A DNA stretch of 64,000 nt, taken from contig NC_132881.1 of NCBI RefSeq assembly GCF_030463535.1, positions 5,099,526 to 5,163,525 on the forward strand, given 5' to 3'. The notes beneath the pieces are model-generated. The model did not search any database, was not told the origin of the DNA, and saw nothing but the letters and a program-made list of their open reading frames with translations. The first letter of the stretch is position 1. Every line of letters starts with the position of its first letter. The stretch is from Salminus brasiliensis (taxonomy: Eukaryota; Chordata; Actinopteri; Characiformes; Bryconidae). The position numbers and the translations under genes were made by a program. Of this stretch, positions 35,550 through 46,799 are shown one piece after another.

Positions 35550-38500
35550 ATGTATGTATGTGTATGTATGTATGTATGTATGAGTGTGAGAGAGAGAGAG
35601 AGAGAGAGAGATAGATAGTTGACACAAAGTCACCCAACAGCAATGTGAAAAACTAGTGGAGAGCCTGCCAAGACATGAGAGCTGTGATTGGCATTCAAGG
35701 TTATTTTACCTTTTTTTTTTTTTTTTTTTTTGAAGTTCACATATTAGCTCTGTGTTTAAATTCAAATAATAACTTCTTTGTATTATAATTATTATATAAT
35801 ATTGTTTGCAGTTGTCCTTTCTGCAAATAAATGATTTAAATAGCAATATTTGTATTTGAAATATAAATAATATAGGAAACTGTAATGTCTCTAAACACAT
35901 TGCCTATAACACCCCCCTTGTGTATATACATCTTCTCACTCACTTCCATATCCAGCATGCTAATGCATGACAATACAAGGGGACACCTTTTCAGTGCTTG
36001 TGCACTCACGTATGGGTATCTGGAGAGCCTACCAACCTTCAAACTGTGAAATAATACATCCAGGTCTGTTTGATATGGCCTGTCTAAGAGCAGTCAGCAC
36101 ACTGTTCAGAGTCAGCCCAGCTTCCTGCATCACACCTGCAACACACGTCTTGTTAGAATTGTACTTCCCCCATATCTGAGTAGCTCCAACCCCTACCTTT
36201 GTGAAGGCAAGAGTTTAAAAAGTCAACTGTATGTCAAATGTGACAGGTTGAGGGATGTGATTTTTAAAAATCACGTCTTAGGATCTCATTCCCACGTGTT
36301 ACTAAACTGTGGCCATGACTTGACAGCCGGGCTCTGTATGATCCTGATTGTAGTAGCTGGAAACCTCAGGACAAAGGCAGGTACAGCTGGCTTTTAGACA
36401 GGGATATGAACTCAAGGTGAAGTAAATGATTGCTAGCTAGCTGGTGCAAAGATAAAACAGGAATAAACTTGAAGTCTTCAGAATTCGTGTGGTTAGGAAA
36501 GGAGTAATGAAAAACGGCTGAGTTTGTGCATGGGAGGTGAGCAGTGGATAATTAGCATTTAAAGAATTAGGAGCTCAAACATGCCTTAAACCATTATAAA
36601 AGATAAGGTTCTTACACATACAACTCTAACAGCTATTAGTTGCTCGTGCCCTGACATACTCTGTGGGGCTATGTTGGAAATATGGATAACCCCCTCCACA
36701 CACACACACACACACACACATTCTGACCATGCGTACCTTTTCACCAATGCTAAGATGAGTTTGGAGATTTGACTTGTGAGGCTAAAATTGGACCACCGAT
36801 CCTGCCGCTTGCGCCCAGCTTAAGAGCGGATTTGAGCAGGCTCCATATGAAGCATTTCAACTGAACTGGGTGTTCTTCCTTTAGCATGAGTCATTATTTC
36901 TCTCTCTCTCCAGTATGGCCACCATGTGGCGAGATTAAAGGATGTAGAAATGAAACCATGCAGAGCTTATTTTTTTGACACCTGTTTGTGATCGGTTCTG
37001 GTAATTAGGTAATTGCAGTCTGCCCTGGATCTCTCACTCCACTGTCATCTCACTTGCTTTTATGTGATCGTTTCATTCCTTCATTCGTTCTCTCCGCAGG
37101 ATACGCCGAGGCCCAGCTGCGGCAGTACCAGAGGCTCACCAAGCAGATCAAGCCTGATATGGAGTGCTACGAAAGACAGAGGGAGGAATAGTAAGAACGA
37201 ACGATCTGCCAAATGACGTTTTATGACCTGTACCACATTTATCCTAATCCTGTGTCCTCAATTTGGGAATAGCTGGGCTATTTGGATCATTATAAATTAC
37301 AGTTGCAAGTATCTTTAATGATCCATGATTAATGGAATTCCTTCTTTTATTAATCAAACAAATGGAAGTGATGTGGCTGGTCAGCTAGAAGGGTTTGCAG
37401 TTGGGCTGCGGAGGGAAAGCGTGGTAATCGCATGGTCATAGCTTTTCACATGTAGGAATTTGCCCAGTTCAGCAGCAGCAGCCAGACTGAAGCGTTATCA
37501 GTAACTAACACTAAACCTTTCTTCTTGCCGTTCCTCTGCTACACTCTTCAGCAGCTCAGCCAGATCTGCACCCGTGTGGCTCTCATTCATCAGACGCTAG
37601 CTGTCAATCATCTGTGATTAAATGCGCAGTTATGGTGACGTAAGGTTCCGTGGCAACGGACGCCCACACATCACATTACAGCTGTCTGGCCCGTTTCCTT
37701 CACCGATTCCAGGGCTTTTGTTTTGGTTTTGGTCTGGTTGTAGAGTTTGGGGATCGCGGTGTCTGTAAGATAGCTTCAAGACAGGACACTGCCCAATCTG
37801 CCCAACGAGTGCAGATTGTCCATCTCAGCACTTCCACACTACCGAGTTCTGTCAATTAACATAGAGAATCGATTAGTGACCATTTAGAATTGATTCTGAA
37901 TCATCTGTGTCTAACATCTAACAATCAAATTCACCAAATTTTCAGACATTTTGGATTCACGATGTATTTTTTACGAGTATTGCTGTGGTAAAGGCAGCTT
38001 ATTTACCAGTGAAAGACACACAGGTGCTAGAAGACCAATTTTCCCAAATGTTTGTGGCCCTGAATAAACGGTCGAATCTGGACACAATTTTATTGATTCT
38101 CTAAACAAGTTAAATTAAATACAAAAACATGATAAATAATTCATTATTTATTAAGTAAACAACTGTATAGCAACGTTATAATGACTGTGGCACAAAATTC
38201 CCCCTCTCATAGGTTGAAGCTATTTTTCCCTTCCCTTGACAGTATTATTGATGATGCTGCTGACTATATTTGGAGTGAAGAATGAGGTCATGATGATTAT
38301 CAGTAACGATGGCTTGGAAACACCCTTAGATCATAACCTTCCTATGCCTGTTTTGTTTTCACAGTGGTGAAGATTTCCATCCCACCTCCAACAGCCTGAT
38401 CCACGGCACTCATGTGCCCTCCAAAGAGGCCATCGACCGCATGCAGGAGGACGTGGAGAAACAGTAAGAGGCGGTGTTTGGGGGTGGGGGGTGGGTTGTG

Positions 38501-41500
38501 TTTGCGTGTGTGAGGACCCATATTTCTTAATGGTGTACAATGGGCTTAATGTGCTGAATGAGTTTCCCAGATAAAACTCAATGATTTAATCTGCTGTGAA
38601 GGCACTCCAGGCCCGGGCGTATCTGAAACCCCATCAGTACTCTCATTTTCCACACTTTTTTTTTTTTTCTTCCCCCCTTTTAATAAATATTTTTCTCTGT
38701 TGCTGTGTTAAGCCGTAGTTCTCAGGTCTTCATCTGACAGGCCTACAAACTTTTATTTGGGTTTATACGCTGCTTGTCAGAAGTTTTGGGGCACCCGTCT
38801 TGTCTTTAATACTTTGCTTTGTCTTTGTACATATTACAGGGGAAGCTTATATACTTATTACCCCATATTAATATTCACATATTAATCTTCTGCATGTACT
38901 GCTGCCAAATTCAAATAATAAGCAGGCAGCACCAGCTGTGTTGAAAGCATTTAAATATGCTTGCATGCATTCAAGAGAAGCGTAATGATCATTATATACA
39001 CTAATCAGCCATAACATTAAAACCACATTGGTGCCAGAGACCACAGGACACCTTCAGAGAGGGTGCTTGTGGAGTCGGATCTGTCGGAGCTGTGTTGGTG
39101 GCATGAGGGGGACCTACACAGTATTAGGCAGGTGGTTTTAATGGTATGACTGATTGGTGTAAATTGCTGTTTGTAGGCCGCTTCCTACCGATGTTTGGGG
39201 GGCCCCCCACTTTTCAGAGCACATCTGCACCCCTTGATTAGCGTTGTCGGAAAGTTCAGAAAAGCCTGCAGCAATTAAGATAGATGTATTTACATTATGG
39301 TGCCTCACATTCTGACCACGTCTGTGTGCCCTGGTCCTCACTCTTGTTTGTGTTCATCTCCTGCTATAAACGTGCAGATCCTTATCTGTATAGATGCGTA
39401 GATTTGCGTGCGTGCGTGTGTATATATATGTGCGCGGGAGGACATGCTCTGCAGTAGATTAGACTCTTTCTGCTGTTCTGTTTTGGGGGAGCTGCTTTTA
39501 GCTCCTGTGAGAGATTATACAGGGCTGTGGCTGCCAGAGCATGACGCACAACCACACTTTGAAGATGTTCAAACAAACTCTGCATGCATGTGTGCGTGCG
39601 TGTGTGTATGTGTGCCAGTTTGTGTGTGTGTGCGGTTAAGGAGGTGTATCTTATTGAGTCTGAAGACTGACACTGTTAAAGTCACAAAGTCAAACATTAG
39701 GCTCGTAATCCGTGAATTAAGAGGCTGTGTGTGTGTGGTTAAGGAAATGTGTATCGTAGAGTCTGGAAACAGACTCTGTTAAGTCAAACTTTGTAATCCG
39801 TGAGGTAAGAAGCTGTGTGGTGTTTGCTTTTCATTTATTCTGAGGGCAGAAATGTGGTGTTTTGTTGGAAAGCCAGTGGAAAACACCGCTATCTGACTGA
39901 CTAAATGGGCTGGTTTTAAGATTAAAAGAGCAATACTATTTGTTTTATAGGGTTAAACTTATTACATATGTATCAGGGTTTAAAAAATGTCACATCTAAA
40001 GATGTAAATATACCCTTTAACTTGGTTATGTGGCATAATTCTAAACTTTGGCCCAGCATATGTGGTGTCCTGGCTCCATAACAGTAGGTGTTGCTTGGAC
40101 CCCCATCATTGCCACTTGTAGTACCTAAGCTCTGGTAGCGGTTCAGCCACTGTTAAGAACTTATTTGTGGAAATAAATTTAAACGAGCGAACATGAAGGC
40201 AGCCTCGCTGCTCGCGAAATGTGGCTCTTTTCATGTTGCTGTAACGTTATCTCAGTTCTGACCGGCCCATAAAATTTCCTCTGAGCTGCAGCTGTGCTGC
40301 TGAGTCTGGGGAAGAGGAGGGAATCTCCCTCCGATTTCCTCACTGGCAGGAGACCCAGAATCAAAAGCCCATCAAATTCACATCAGATCTAGGCCCATGC
40401 TGACATGTTGGTCATGATGCACCATGATGCACTGCAGCACAAATCGGTATGTCATGCCGATGTTGGGCTTTTTAAGGATTTCTCTGAACTGTTCCTTTTT
40501 CTGTGGTAAAATGAGTTACACCATCTTTCTAATAGAGAAAACTTAGGTGCACATGTTCATTTTGTTGTTGTTGTTTTTTTTGAGTTTTTAGGAACTCTGA
40601 GGATTAGAATTCTATGCATTCAGCCCTGAGAACACTGCGCCAGCTACCAGGTGGTAGTGACACTGGGGCTGTTTTGCTGCCAGGGAAACTGATGCCTTGC
40701 ACGGTGTGGATAGACTAATGAATGCTCAGATAAACCATCAGACAGCCTCCTTCCACAACCAACCTGGACACAGTTGGGTGTTCCAATAGGACAGAGAACC
40801 CAAAACACATGTTAATGGTGGTTGTGGAATGGATAAAGTAGGGTAACATTACGTTTTTGGCATGTCCGTCTTGGACCTTCTGTGCTTAAAAGTTGTGTTT
40901 GGGCCAGGAAACAATAATAATATTGGGTACCGCCAGTTAACCCACCCATTCGTATCTCCCTCTAGTACTAGGGAGTGTTCCCGACACTAGGAGGGTAAGG
41001 ACCCAACACGTCCAGTACATGTGAAGCTTACCACTGCCTCTTTGAACTGCCACCAAAGGGCAGCTGGGTAAACACCAGCTCCCCAGCTCTGTGCCCTGTC
41101 ACAGGGAGCCCCCAGCCATAGTGACAACCCAACTAAAGAACCTAAACCTGTATGTTTATTGGAATTCTACCAGTTCTGCCAAAAAGAGTGATTGCTCCCA
41201 AAGCCATCTAGTCCATCTCCAACAAGACACTTCACCAGATATTCGGTGTACTGTGTGCATAATTATGATGTATCTACCTTGTATACAAATGCCATAAAGA
41301 GTGTATGTAAACATCAGACCTAATTTGGATGTAGGCTGCCTTGCTACCTACAGCCTTTAAAAGGTGTGTTTTGGGGAGGGGGAGACTTCTCTCCTAACGG
41401 TCTTGTCTTCCTTCCAGAATCGAGAAGCGTGCCAAATACAGTCGGCGCAGGGCCTACAACGATGACTCCGACATCGACTACATCAACGAGAGGAACGCCA

Positions 41501-41583
41501 AGTTCAATAAGAAGGCCGAGCGCTTCTACGGCAAATACACCGCAGAGATTAAGCAGAACCTGGAGAGAGGAACAGCGGTGTAA
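27734..41583 (+). CDS. syf2: Pre-mRNA-splicing factor SYF2, complete gene (7 coding exons)
   Basis: SYF2 is a small nuclear, coiled, highly charged protein of the spliceosome that joins with the Prp19/NineTeen-related factors around catalytic activation. The spliced CDS is join(27734-27751, 32632-32730, 33874-33999, 35289-35406, 37100-37190, 38365-38463, 41418-41583), 717 nt, 238 residues; human SYF2 is about 243. All introns are GT-AG and all junction phases close (0,0,0,1,2,2). Diagnostic segments seen: [14 protein letters not shown] (exon 2), [20 protein letters not shown] (exon 3), [20 protein letters not shown] (exon 4), [16 protein letters not shown] (exon 5), [10 protein letters not shown] (exon 6), [20 protein letters not shown] and the C-terminus NLERGTAV (exon 7). 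The start is the AUG in GAACATGG, giving the short N-terminus MASGTE. The N-terminus is shorter and more divergent than in mammals, as expected for this family. It is convergent with rsrp1. Introns are 4880, 1143, 1289, 1693, 1174 and 2954 bp; intron 1 is mostly a minisatellite. No frameshift or premature stop is present. Confidence 0.96.
27945..31884 (+). repeat. C-tract minisatellite filling syf2 intron 1
   Basis: About 3.9 kb of tandem units, each a C run of roughly 7-18 bases (often led by T or TCT) followed by a conserved core reading TAACTCAGGACTGTATT then AAAGCTACAG. Mean unit is near 40 bp, so about 95-100 units (estimated from span, not counted). Core sequence is almost invariant while C-run length and the junction (CAGTCT, CAGCCT, CAGTCC, CAGGCC) vary. 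A TTAACTCAGG variant recurs after CAGGCC units. The array makes up about 80% of intron 1 and ends against a hAT-like remnant. Confidence 0.98.
31890..32222 (-). mobile_element. hAT-like remnant bordering the C-tract array (syf2 intron 1)
   Basis: CTTCTAATGAATGCATTCAG, CTACTTTAAGTTGTACCCAT, CTTGTCTAGTCC, then CTTCCCTGGACAGTTGAG and GTGTCCCAATAGTTTTGTCC. The outer parts match the family at 20727; the middle is deleted. Confidence 0.7.
32632..32730 (+). CDS. syf2: syf2 coding exon 2
   Basis: 33 codons (residues 7-39) between the acceptor CCGAAAG and the donor AGG/GTACGA. It has an acidic linker (VVDDEPTE) followed by the conserved basic helix [14 protein letters not shown]. Confidence 0.94.
32808..33535 (+). 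repeat. Older dispersed repeat split by a hAT insertion (syf2 intron 2)
   Basis: GGTCCTGGAGGGCCGGATTC on the left and, after the hAT element, CCAGACTCTGGCCCCCGTTG on the right. This resembles a common fish GGAGGGCCGG repeat. Confidence 0.5.
32879..33456 (+). mobile_element. hAT-family MITE with perfect target duplication
   Basis: 578 bp; 16-bp perfect terminal inverted repeats TAGGGATGCACCGATC at both ends, flanked by the 8-bp direct repeat GTTTAGTA (32871-32878 and 33457-33464). The 8-bp duplication and TAGGG ends are typical of hAT elements. Internal CGGATATCGG/ATCGGGTATCG words repeat. No transposase frame. Confidence 0.93.
33600..33845 (+). mobile_element. Decayed Tc1-like transposase fragment (syf2 intron 2)
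   Basis: GACCATGTGCATCCCTTTAT, GACCACAG, CTTCCAGCATGATAACGCAC and CATG, in the order seen in a fish Tc1-type transposase (DNAPCH region). It ends about 30 bp before syf2 exon 3. Confidence 0.6.
33874..33999 (+). CDS. syf2: syf2 coding exon 3
   Basis: 42 codons (residues 40-81), acceptor TTTCGTAG, donor AAG/GTAGGT. It encodes [20 protein letters not shown] and [13 protein letters not shown], near-identical to the vertebrate SYF2 core. The acceptor lies about 30 bp downstream of a decayed Tc1-like transposase fragment. Confidence 0.96.
34000..35288 (+). other. syf2: syf2 intron 3
   Basis: Includes a SINE-like patch at about 34205-34265 (GGAGATCATGAGTTCAGTCC, then CTAATGATGCCACAG). No exon seen. 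Confidence 0.4.
35289..35406 (+). CDS. syf2: syf2 coding exon 4
   Basis: 39 codons plus one base (residues 82-121), acceptor TCTGTTAG, donor TTTCAG/GTGAGA. It encodes [18 protein letters not shown] followed by [20 protein letters not shown]; the lysine-rich stretch is a likely nuclear localisation signal. Confidence 0.96.
35503..35620 (+). repeat. Compound (AT)n/(GTAT)n/(GA)n microsatellite (syf2 intron 4)
   Basis: AT run to 35545, then GTATGTAT repeats, then a GA run and GATA units. Confidence 0.93.
35711..35731 (+). repeat. Poly-T tract (syf2 intron 4)
   Basis: Run of 21 T. Confidence 0.9.
36697..36720 (+). repeat. (CA)n microsatellite (syf2 intron 4)
   Basis: Perfect CA repeat. Confidence 0.93.
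37100..37190 (+). CDS. syf2: syf2 coding exon 5
   Basis: 91 nt, acceptor TCTCCGCAG, donor AATA/GTAAGA. It encodes [20 protein letters not shown] and [11 protein letters not shown]; the last tyrosine codon is completed by the first base of exon 6. Confidence 0.96.
37191..38364 (+). other. syf2: syf2 intron 5
   Basis: Unique and moderately AT-rich; no repeat or exon recognised. Confidence 0.4.
38365..38463 (+). CDS. syf2: syf2 coding exon 6
   Basis: 99 nt, acceptor TTTTCACAG, donor ACA/GTAAGA. It encodes [20 protein letters not shown] then [12 protein letters not shown], ending two bases into a glutamine codon. LIHGTHVPS is strongly conserved in SYF2. Confidence 0.95.
38997..39161 (+). mobile_element. 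Short inverted-repeat element (syf2 intron 6)
   Basis: TACACTAATCAGCCATAACA on the left and (reversed) TACACCAATCAGTCATACCA on the right, with TTAAAACCAC next to each; 165 bp. Deletion derivative of a Tc1-like fish transposon. Confidence 0.85.
39162..41417 (+). other. syf2: syf2 intron 6, right part
   Basis: Mostly unique, with (GT)-rich patches at 39405-39440, 39585-39635 and 39725-39740. No exon recognised. Confidence 0.4.
41418..41583 (+). CDS. syf2: syf2 terminal coding exon 7
   Basis: 166 nt including the TAA at 41581-41583, acceptor CTTCCAG. It encodes [20 protein letters not shown], then [20 protein letters not shown] and [14 protein letters not shown], the most conserved part of the family. 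Confidence 0.97.
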
Positions 41584-41872
41584 CCGCCAGTACGACCACC
41601 ACGGACTGCATCATCTTTCTTCTTATTCTTATTATTGTTTTTATTATTATTCTATTCCCCAAGCGGTTCTTAGAGAGGGGGCCAACTTCTGATTATGTTT
41701 CGTTGTGTTTAAGGTAGCATTGCTCCGTTTATATGCAGATTGCATAGAAGCTGCAGTGGACAGCCTGTGTCTGGTTTGATAGTCTGAATTGATAGTGTCT
41801 CATTTAATGATGCATATAACTGCTGCTTCTTTCTCTGCTCGTCTGCCATGAGAAAATGTTTGTGCTCCACAT

Positions 41873-41909
<37 letters not shown>

Positions 41910-41930
41910 AATAAAATCATCTGTCCGTTT
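41584..41930 (+). other. syf2: syf2 3' UTR with poly(A) signal
   Basis: Non-coding tail after the stop. A run of 31 adenines sits at 41877-41907 and a canonical AATAAA at 41910-41915, so cleavage is expected around 41925-41935. The genomic A-run so close to the signal could cause internal priming in oligo-dT libraries. Confidence 0.75.
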
Positions 41931-42049
41931 TAAACACAAGTGTCGTTGTGGCAGAGCGTGGGTCCGTATGAGAGGACTGAGGGCGATGGCTGAGCGTGAG
42001 AAGTCGGCACTGCTGTTTCCCTTCAGGGCGTGAAGAGGCTATCCGTTAA

Positions 42050-42900
42050 AGGCTCACAGCCTTTGTAAAAGTGTCAGTGTGTAGGTACTGCGGGGCCTAA
42101 ACAATTCGCCAATTCAATTAGACCATTATCTCCCCATCAGGTCTAGATGCCCCGGGGCGGCAAGATATCAGAGGGAGAGACTTGTGACCTGAACCAGCTT
42201 CAAAGTAGACTACAGCTGTTCCCAGGCTGCCGTGATTCAGTCCTACGTCAGTACCCTAACCAAGTATCCAGGCGCCCCCTAGAGGCAGGGAACAAGGACC
42301 AGTGACTAGGTGAGGGACATCCTCAGGCAGTGAGAACCGGTGTAAGCCAATCACGAGAGTCAAGCAAGCTTCTTAATATGCAAGCGTGCTTTAAATTAGA
42401 AACAAGCAAGCTGTCTCCGAATCGTTTGATTTATTAAGTAGAGCTTTGGGTGGTATTCCATCCTGATCGGGCCCTCATGAGGTTTCACTTTAAACCGCCC
42501 TCCCCAACCCTCTCTGCCTTTCGCCGTGGGAGTCGAACGAGCAGCACTCTGGCCCCATCTGCATATGAATGAATATGTTCTGAATTAGGCCTGGTGGGGT
42601 TTGGGGGGGAATTGCTTTTTTTTGGGGGGGGGCTGCTTTCAAAGACCTGCTGTGTTGGGAATTGGAGCCATGCCTTGTTTATGATTTCTCTCTTTTGTTC
42701 TCAGAGGCTTTATCAGCTGGCAGGGGGGAGTTCCACGCAAATGAATCCCTTTGATATTTCATCGTGATGCTGAAAGCGAGAGGGGTAGCGTTGTGTAGGA
42801 GCAGGTTCAGGAGCCATATTTGCAGGTAAAACAGTGCAGGAGTTATGCCACCACAAGCAACAGTAAATGTGAGAGGACACAGCTGACCCCAGCACTGTCG
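42050..42900. promoter_or_regulatory. Candidate regulatory island downstream of syf2
   Basis: Unique sequence with a CTCF-like motif (GCGCCCCCTAGAGG at 42272-42285, minus-strand core CCTCTAGGGGGCGC, one mismatch) and an island at 42660-42830 with TTTATGATTTC and ACGCAAATGAAT words. Enhancer or boundary function is a guess. Confidence 0.3.
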
Positions 42901-43224
42901 CAAAGACCACTGGTCATTTTAATGTACCATAAGTGCATTGAGGAGGAGAGGGAGCCGTCCTCACTGTCCCTGTCTTCTCAGAACAGTCAAGTCATCCTTT
43001 GCAGCTGTTTGGAGTTTTAAAGACTGCGTTTTCCAGCTAGCCACATCTGTAACCGTGTGGTCAGTTACCAAGAGAAAATAACTTCCCTTGGTAAACGAAC
43101 ATGAAACACACTTGAGTCAAAGGGTGTTCTGTTTTTTTCCTGTGTGCAGGAAAGTAACCTAATATGCTGTTTATTTTTTGGTGCTCACTCTACATTACCT
43201 CTGAACGTAGGTAGCTCCTTATGC

Positions 43225-43640
43225 TATGTAGAAGATGTTACAGCAGATCCTTCAAGTCCTGTTAGAAAGAGGTAGCGCAGTGGTTTCTGTGCATCCCACA
43301 AGTGCATGACTCCCACAGTGACTTGGTGTACGTAAAAGGAAGCAGGTGAATCATTGAACGAGGTGGTCCGAACTAGTGCTTCCATGTTGGCGGTGAACAG
43401 GAGTTGGCATAGGCACCCTGACTAAACCTGGGCTATACATTAAGAAGCAATGCAATGAATGTTGGGACAAATTCCTCTTTTAACAATCACTATTAAACAT
43501 TTCTGTGACTTCTGGCAGACGGGATAGCTTTCGTCGCACATCAATGAGCCTTGGGCGCCCAACACCACGTCTCTTGGTTTGTGGTATGTCCCTCCTCAGA
43601 TCACTGTCTGTAGCTGCCGCCTCCAGAGAGCTTTTGTAGC
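43225..43640. mobile_element. Tc1-like transposon remnant
   Basis: GCAGATCCTTCAAGTCCTGT and, further on, CATCAATGAGCCTTGGGCGC / CCAACACCACGTCTC and TGTGGTATGTCCCTCCTCAG, words in a fish Tc1-like element related to the MITE at 38997. Confidence 0.5.
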
Positions 43641-44124
43641 CCAGGTCTTCACATCTGTCAAATGATTGTAAGTATCAGCTGTCCGGTTTCCATCTAACAC
43701 ATCCCAGTCCTAAATGTACAGTTATGAGTGTCAATGCAATTTGCATAATCTGGGAGTCATAATGTTTTGTTTATTAATTTATTCATTAATTAAGGTAGGG
43801 CATGTGGCAATTAGGTGAGAAACAGTACAGTACTCATGTCATGTTATGCAACTAAAGAGCAAACACTTTTATTTAAAATCCACAACATGTAAGATATATA
43901 TTTATATTCCAAAATCAAGAATAAAATAATTATTAATATTGTATTTTTATTCAGACACAAAGGCCATAATTTATTTGCAATGCAAACGGGGTGGAAAGTT
44001 TGATCCAAAAGTTTCTGATCTAGCGCACATGCCCCTCAATTTCAAAATATTGTTTTCTTTGAATTAATAATGTAAAAAAATGAACCGAGAGACGTGTGTG
44101 ATAATTCTGAAAGTAATAAGTATT

Positions 44125-44212
44125 TGCCATCAGCCGCCAGAGCCCGAGAGAGCACAGCTGGTCTTGCAACTTTCGGGGTGGGTAGACGCTTGCATCGGTG
44201 ACAGTCGGGCCA
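44125..44212 (+). mobile_element. SINE fragment, family 1
   Basis: TGCCATCAGCCGCCAGAGCC then GAGAGAGCACAGCTGGTCTT and GGGGTGGGTAGACGC; lacks the tRNA-like head. Confidence 0.6.
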
Positions 44213-45560
44213 TAGTTTAACCATAACCGTGTGGAATACATTCTTCCTGCTGCTGTTACTTTTCACAGCACATCATGTGAACGGTAGCTGACAATGGGTA
44301 CAGAGCCATGAGGCAACGTGGTCACGCATCTGCACCACCATCAGCGCAGAGTTTTATTAGTGTGAGGCGTGGGAGCCTCATACGGACACTGGGCTGAGTG
44401 TGAAAAGGACAAAGCTTCAAGTCAAGCCAGAAACGAGGAGACGGGCCACTGGTTGTAATATGTTCCCTTAATGCTCAACATGGCGTCTGTTTACTGATAA
44501 AGTCCCACTCTTCAACAACAAGAGCCAACCAGACCATGTGAAAAGAAAAGTCAGCAACACCAACGAAATACTAAAAGCTAAAATTACAGTCTCACATTTA
44601 GACTGGAAATGTGTTGTAGTTTTTATTTATATCGGATCAGTTATTGAATGTTGTTCATCTTAATTGTCGTTATTGTTTTTTGGCAAAAAACATGAAACAA
44701 CCTCAAGACCTAATCAGCCAATCGATTTAAAAGCTAGTCCGTTTAAAGGCTGCGTTGGAGTTATTTGGTATTGAAGCAATTCAAAATCCAAATAATCAGT
44801 TATTTGTTTTATTAATCTATAGGTTATTCGACTGTCAGCAGAATTGTTTGTTGACAGTGGTGATGAATGGAACCAGTGGACATCTGATGAGCTTAATCCC
44901 ACTAAAAGCTACATTATTTTATGCTAGTGTTTTTAATGGCAGAATTATTTGGCATACATTGTATTTATGGTGGAGAGATGCATGCAGGGCGGCCATATTC
45001 ACCATATTAGTGTTGGACACAGATGGAATTTGGTCTCAATTTAACTTAGTAGTCTTCCTAATTTTTTAGATGTTTAACTATCATAAACATATTTACATGA
45101 ATATTTTTGCAGAACTCCGGTTCATTGATCATTTTGGGTAGTAAATAAAAGGGCTTTTCTTTTGTTGCAGTCATGGTTCCGTTCATCACCACTGTGAGGA
45201 AATGGGAGTCTGAGATTTCTCTACAATGAACTACTTCACACCGAACCTCGCTCTGAATGACTTCACATCTCCACCTCTGTGACGGAAATATGGAACTTTT
45301 GGAGGTTCTTCAGTATGAAAGTGTGGAGGGATCTCTTAAGGTGCTTTGAGGAACCTTCGAGAAAGAAGAAAGGGTTCCTGGAAGGTTCCTCCACAGTTTC
45401 AAACAAGAATCTTATGCCTGGTCAACCTTGGTGTATTCATTCACTCAAGTTTGGCCAAATAAAATGGGCTTAACCTTTTGTTCACTTACTCAGCTCACCT
45501 GACGGTCACCTGTTCGCGTTACTGTTAGAACACCTGCGTCCATAGATTTATTGATTTGCG
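44213..45560. other. Intergenic, nothing definite
   Basis: Unique AT-rich sequence without exon or repeat I can name; a GGTTCCTGGAAGGTTCC-type fragment near 45375-45395 may be MITE debris. Confidence 0.3.
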
Positions 45561-45910
45561 TCAGCTGTCACTCAAACATCTCTCTTGCTTCCATCCGGAA
45601 AGAAACGGACACGCACTGTCCTCTTTCCCCCCACCGCTGTTCTGCCCAGGCCGTACTGGGGTGTAGATTGATGAGCGTTTGAAGTGTTTAAGTTCGATGG
45701 GCTCTTTAACAGTGATGGATGCTTCAGCTAGAGAAAAATCGTTAAGGAGTGCTGGGCCCGGCGCCTCCGAGAAGAGATTACACTCATGTGATGAGCTCAA
45801 ATAGCAGCCTGGCATCCGTGGCATTAAGGACAACTAATTAGACATCAAATGGAGTTTGCCTGTGAGGGGTGATTCGAAGCATTTTTCTCAAGCCAAATTC
45901 AAAAGACGTC
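45561..45910. promoter_or_regulatory. Candidate conserved non-coding island
   Basis: Unique, balanced composition with GGACAACTAATTAGACATC (homeodomain-type palindrome CTAATTAG). No coding frame. Untested. Confidence 0.25.
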
Positions 45911-46300
45911 TTGTGTGTCCCGAACAATGGGCTCCTTTATGTGGGTCTGTAAACATGCAGCGTTTTTTTTTTTTTATATATATTTTTTTTCTCCCCTCAA
46001 ACTCGCTTTCCTCCTCCTCTCTTTTCTCTCGCGCTGAGAAGATGTGTCAGGATTCTTCTGTGGCTTTGCCAGGACGTTCCAGATTTAGGGCCTGTGGAAT
46101 CCCCCCGTGGCGATGCGCAGGCCTGCGAGAGGAGGACGGGAGCTGGAGGACGTGTGTGCGCGTGCATGCGTTTTACACATTGCCCTGTCAGTTTGCACTG
46201 TTCGCTCTGCACCGGAGCACTAGATTTCCTGCGTACCTGTCCGCCACTTACTACATATAAACAGATCAGCCATAACATAAGCACCACCTGCCTAATAGGG

Positions 46301-46550
46301 GCAGTGGTGGCTCAGCGGTCAGAGCTCCGGGCTGTTGATGACAGGGTTGTGGCTTCGATACACGGGCTTGGCAAGATGCCACCGTTGGGCCTTTGCAAGG
46401 CCCTTCACCCTCTCTGCTCCCCGGGTGCTGCAGCAATGGCTGCCCACTGCTCCGGGCACGTGTGCTCACTGTCGCTGTGGGTGTATGTGTGTTTAATGCA
46501 CGGGTGGGATTAAGCCAAATTCCATCTGTGCCAGTCACAAATGGTCAATG
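46301..46550 (+). mobile_element. tRNA-derived SINE, family 2 copy (nested)
   Basis: GCAGTGGTGGCTCAGCGGTC, GGGTTGTGGCTTCGATAC, GTTGGGCCTTTGCAAGGCCC and the longer tail CACTGCTCCGGGCACGTGTG. Inserted in the inverted-repeat element. Confidence 0.85.
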
Positions 46551-46566
46551 TTAATACTGAGGGGGT

Positions 46567-46707
<141 letters not shown>

Positions 46708-46799
46708 ACCAGAAAAAACCCACAGGACCTGCCTAATCTTATGGCTGATCAGTGTAATTCTGTCCAAATATTTACAATTACAGTTTCCAATATGATATA

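Noticed and set aside
39408-39782. 124-codon frame in syf2 intron 6
   Set aside because: Cysteine/valine-rich sequence from GT-rich tracts; lies inside an intron and has no family match.
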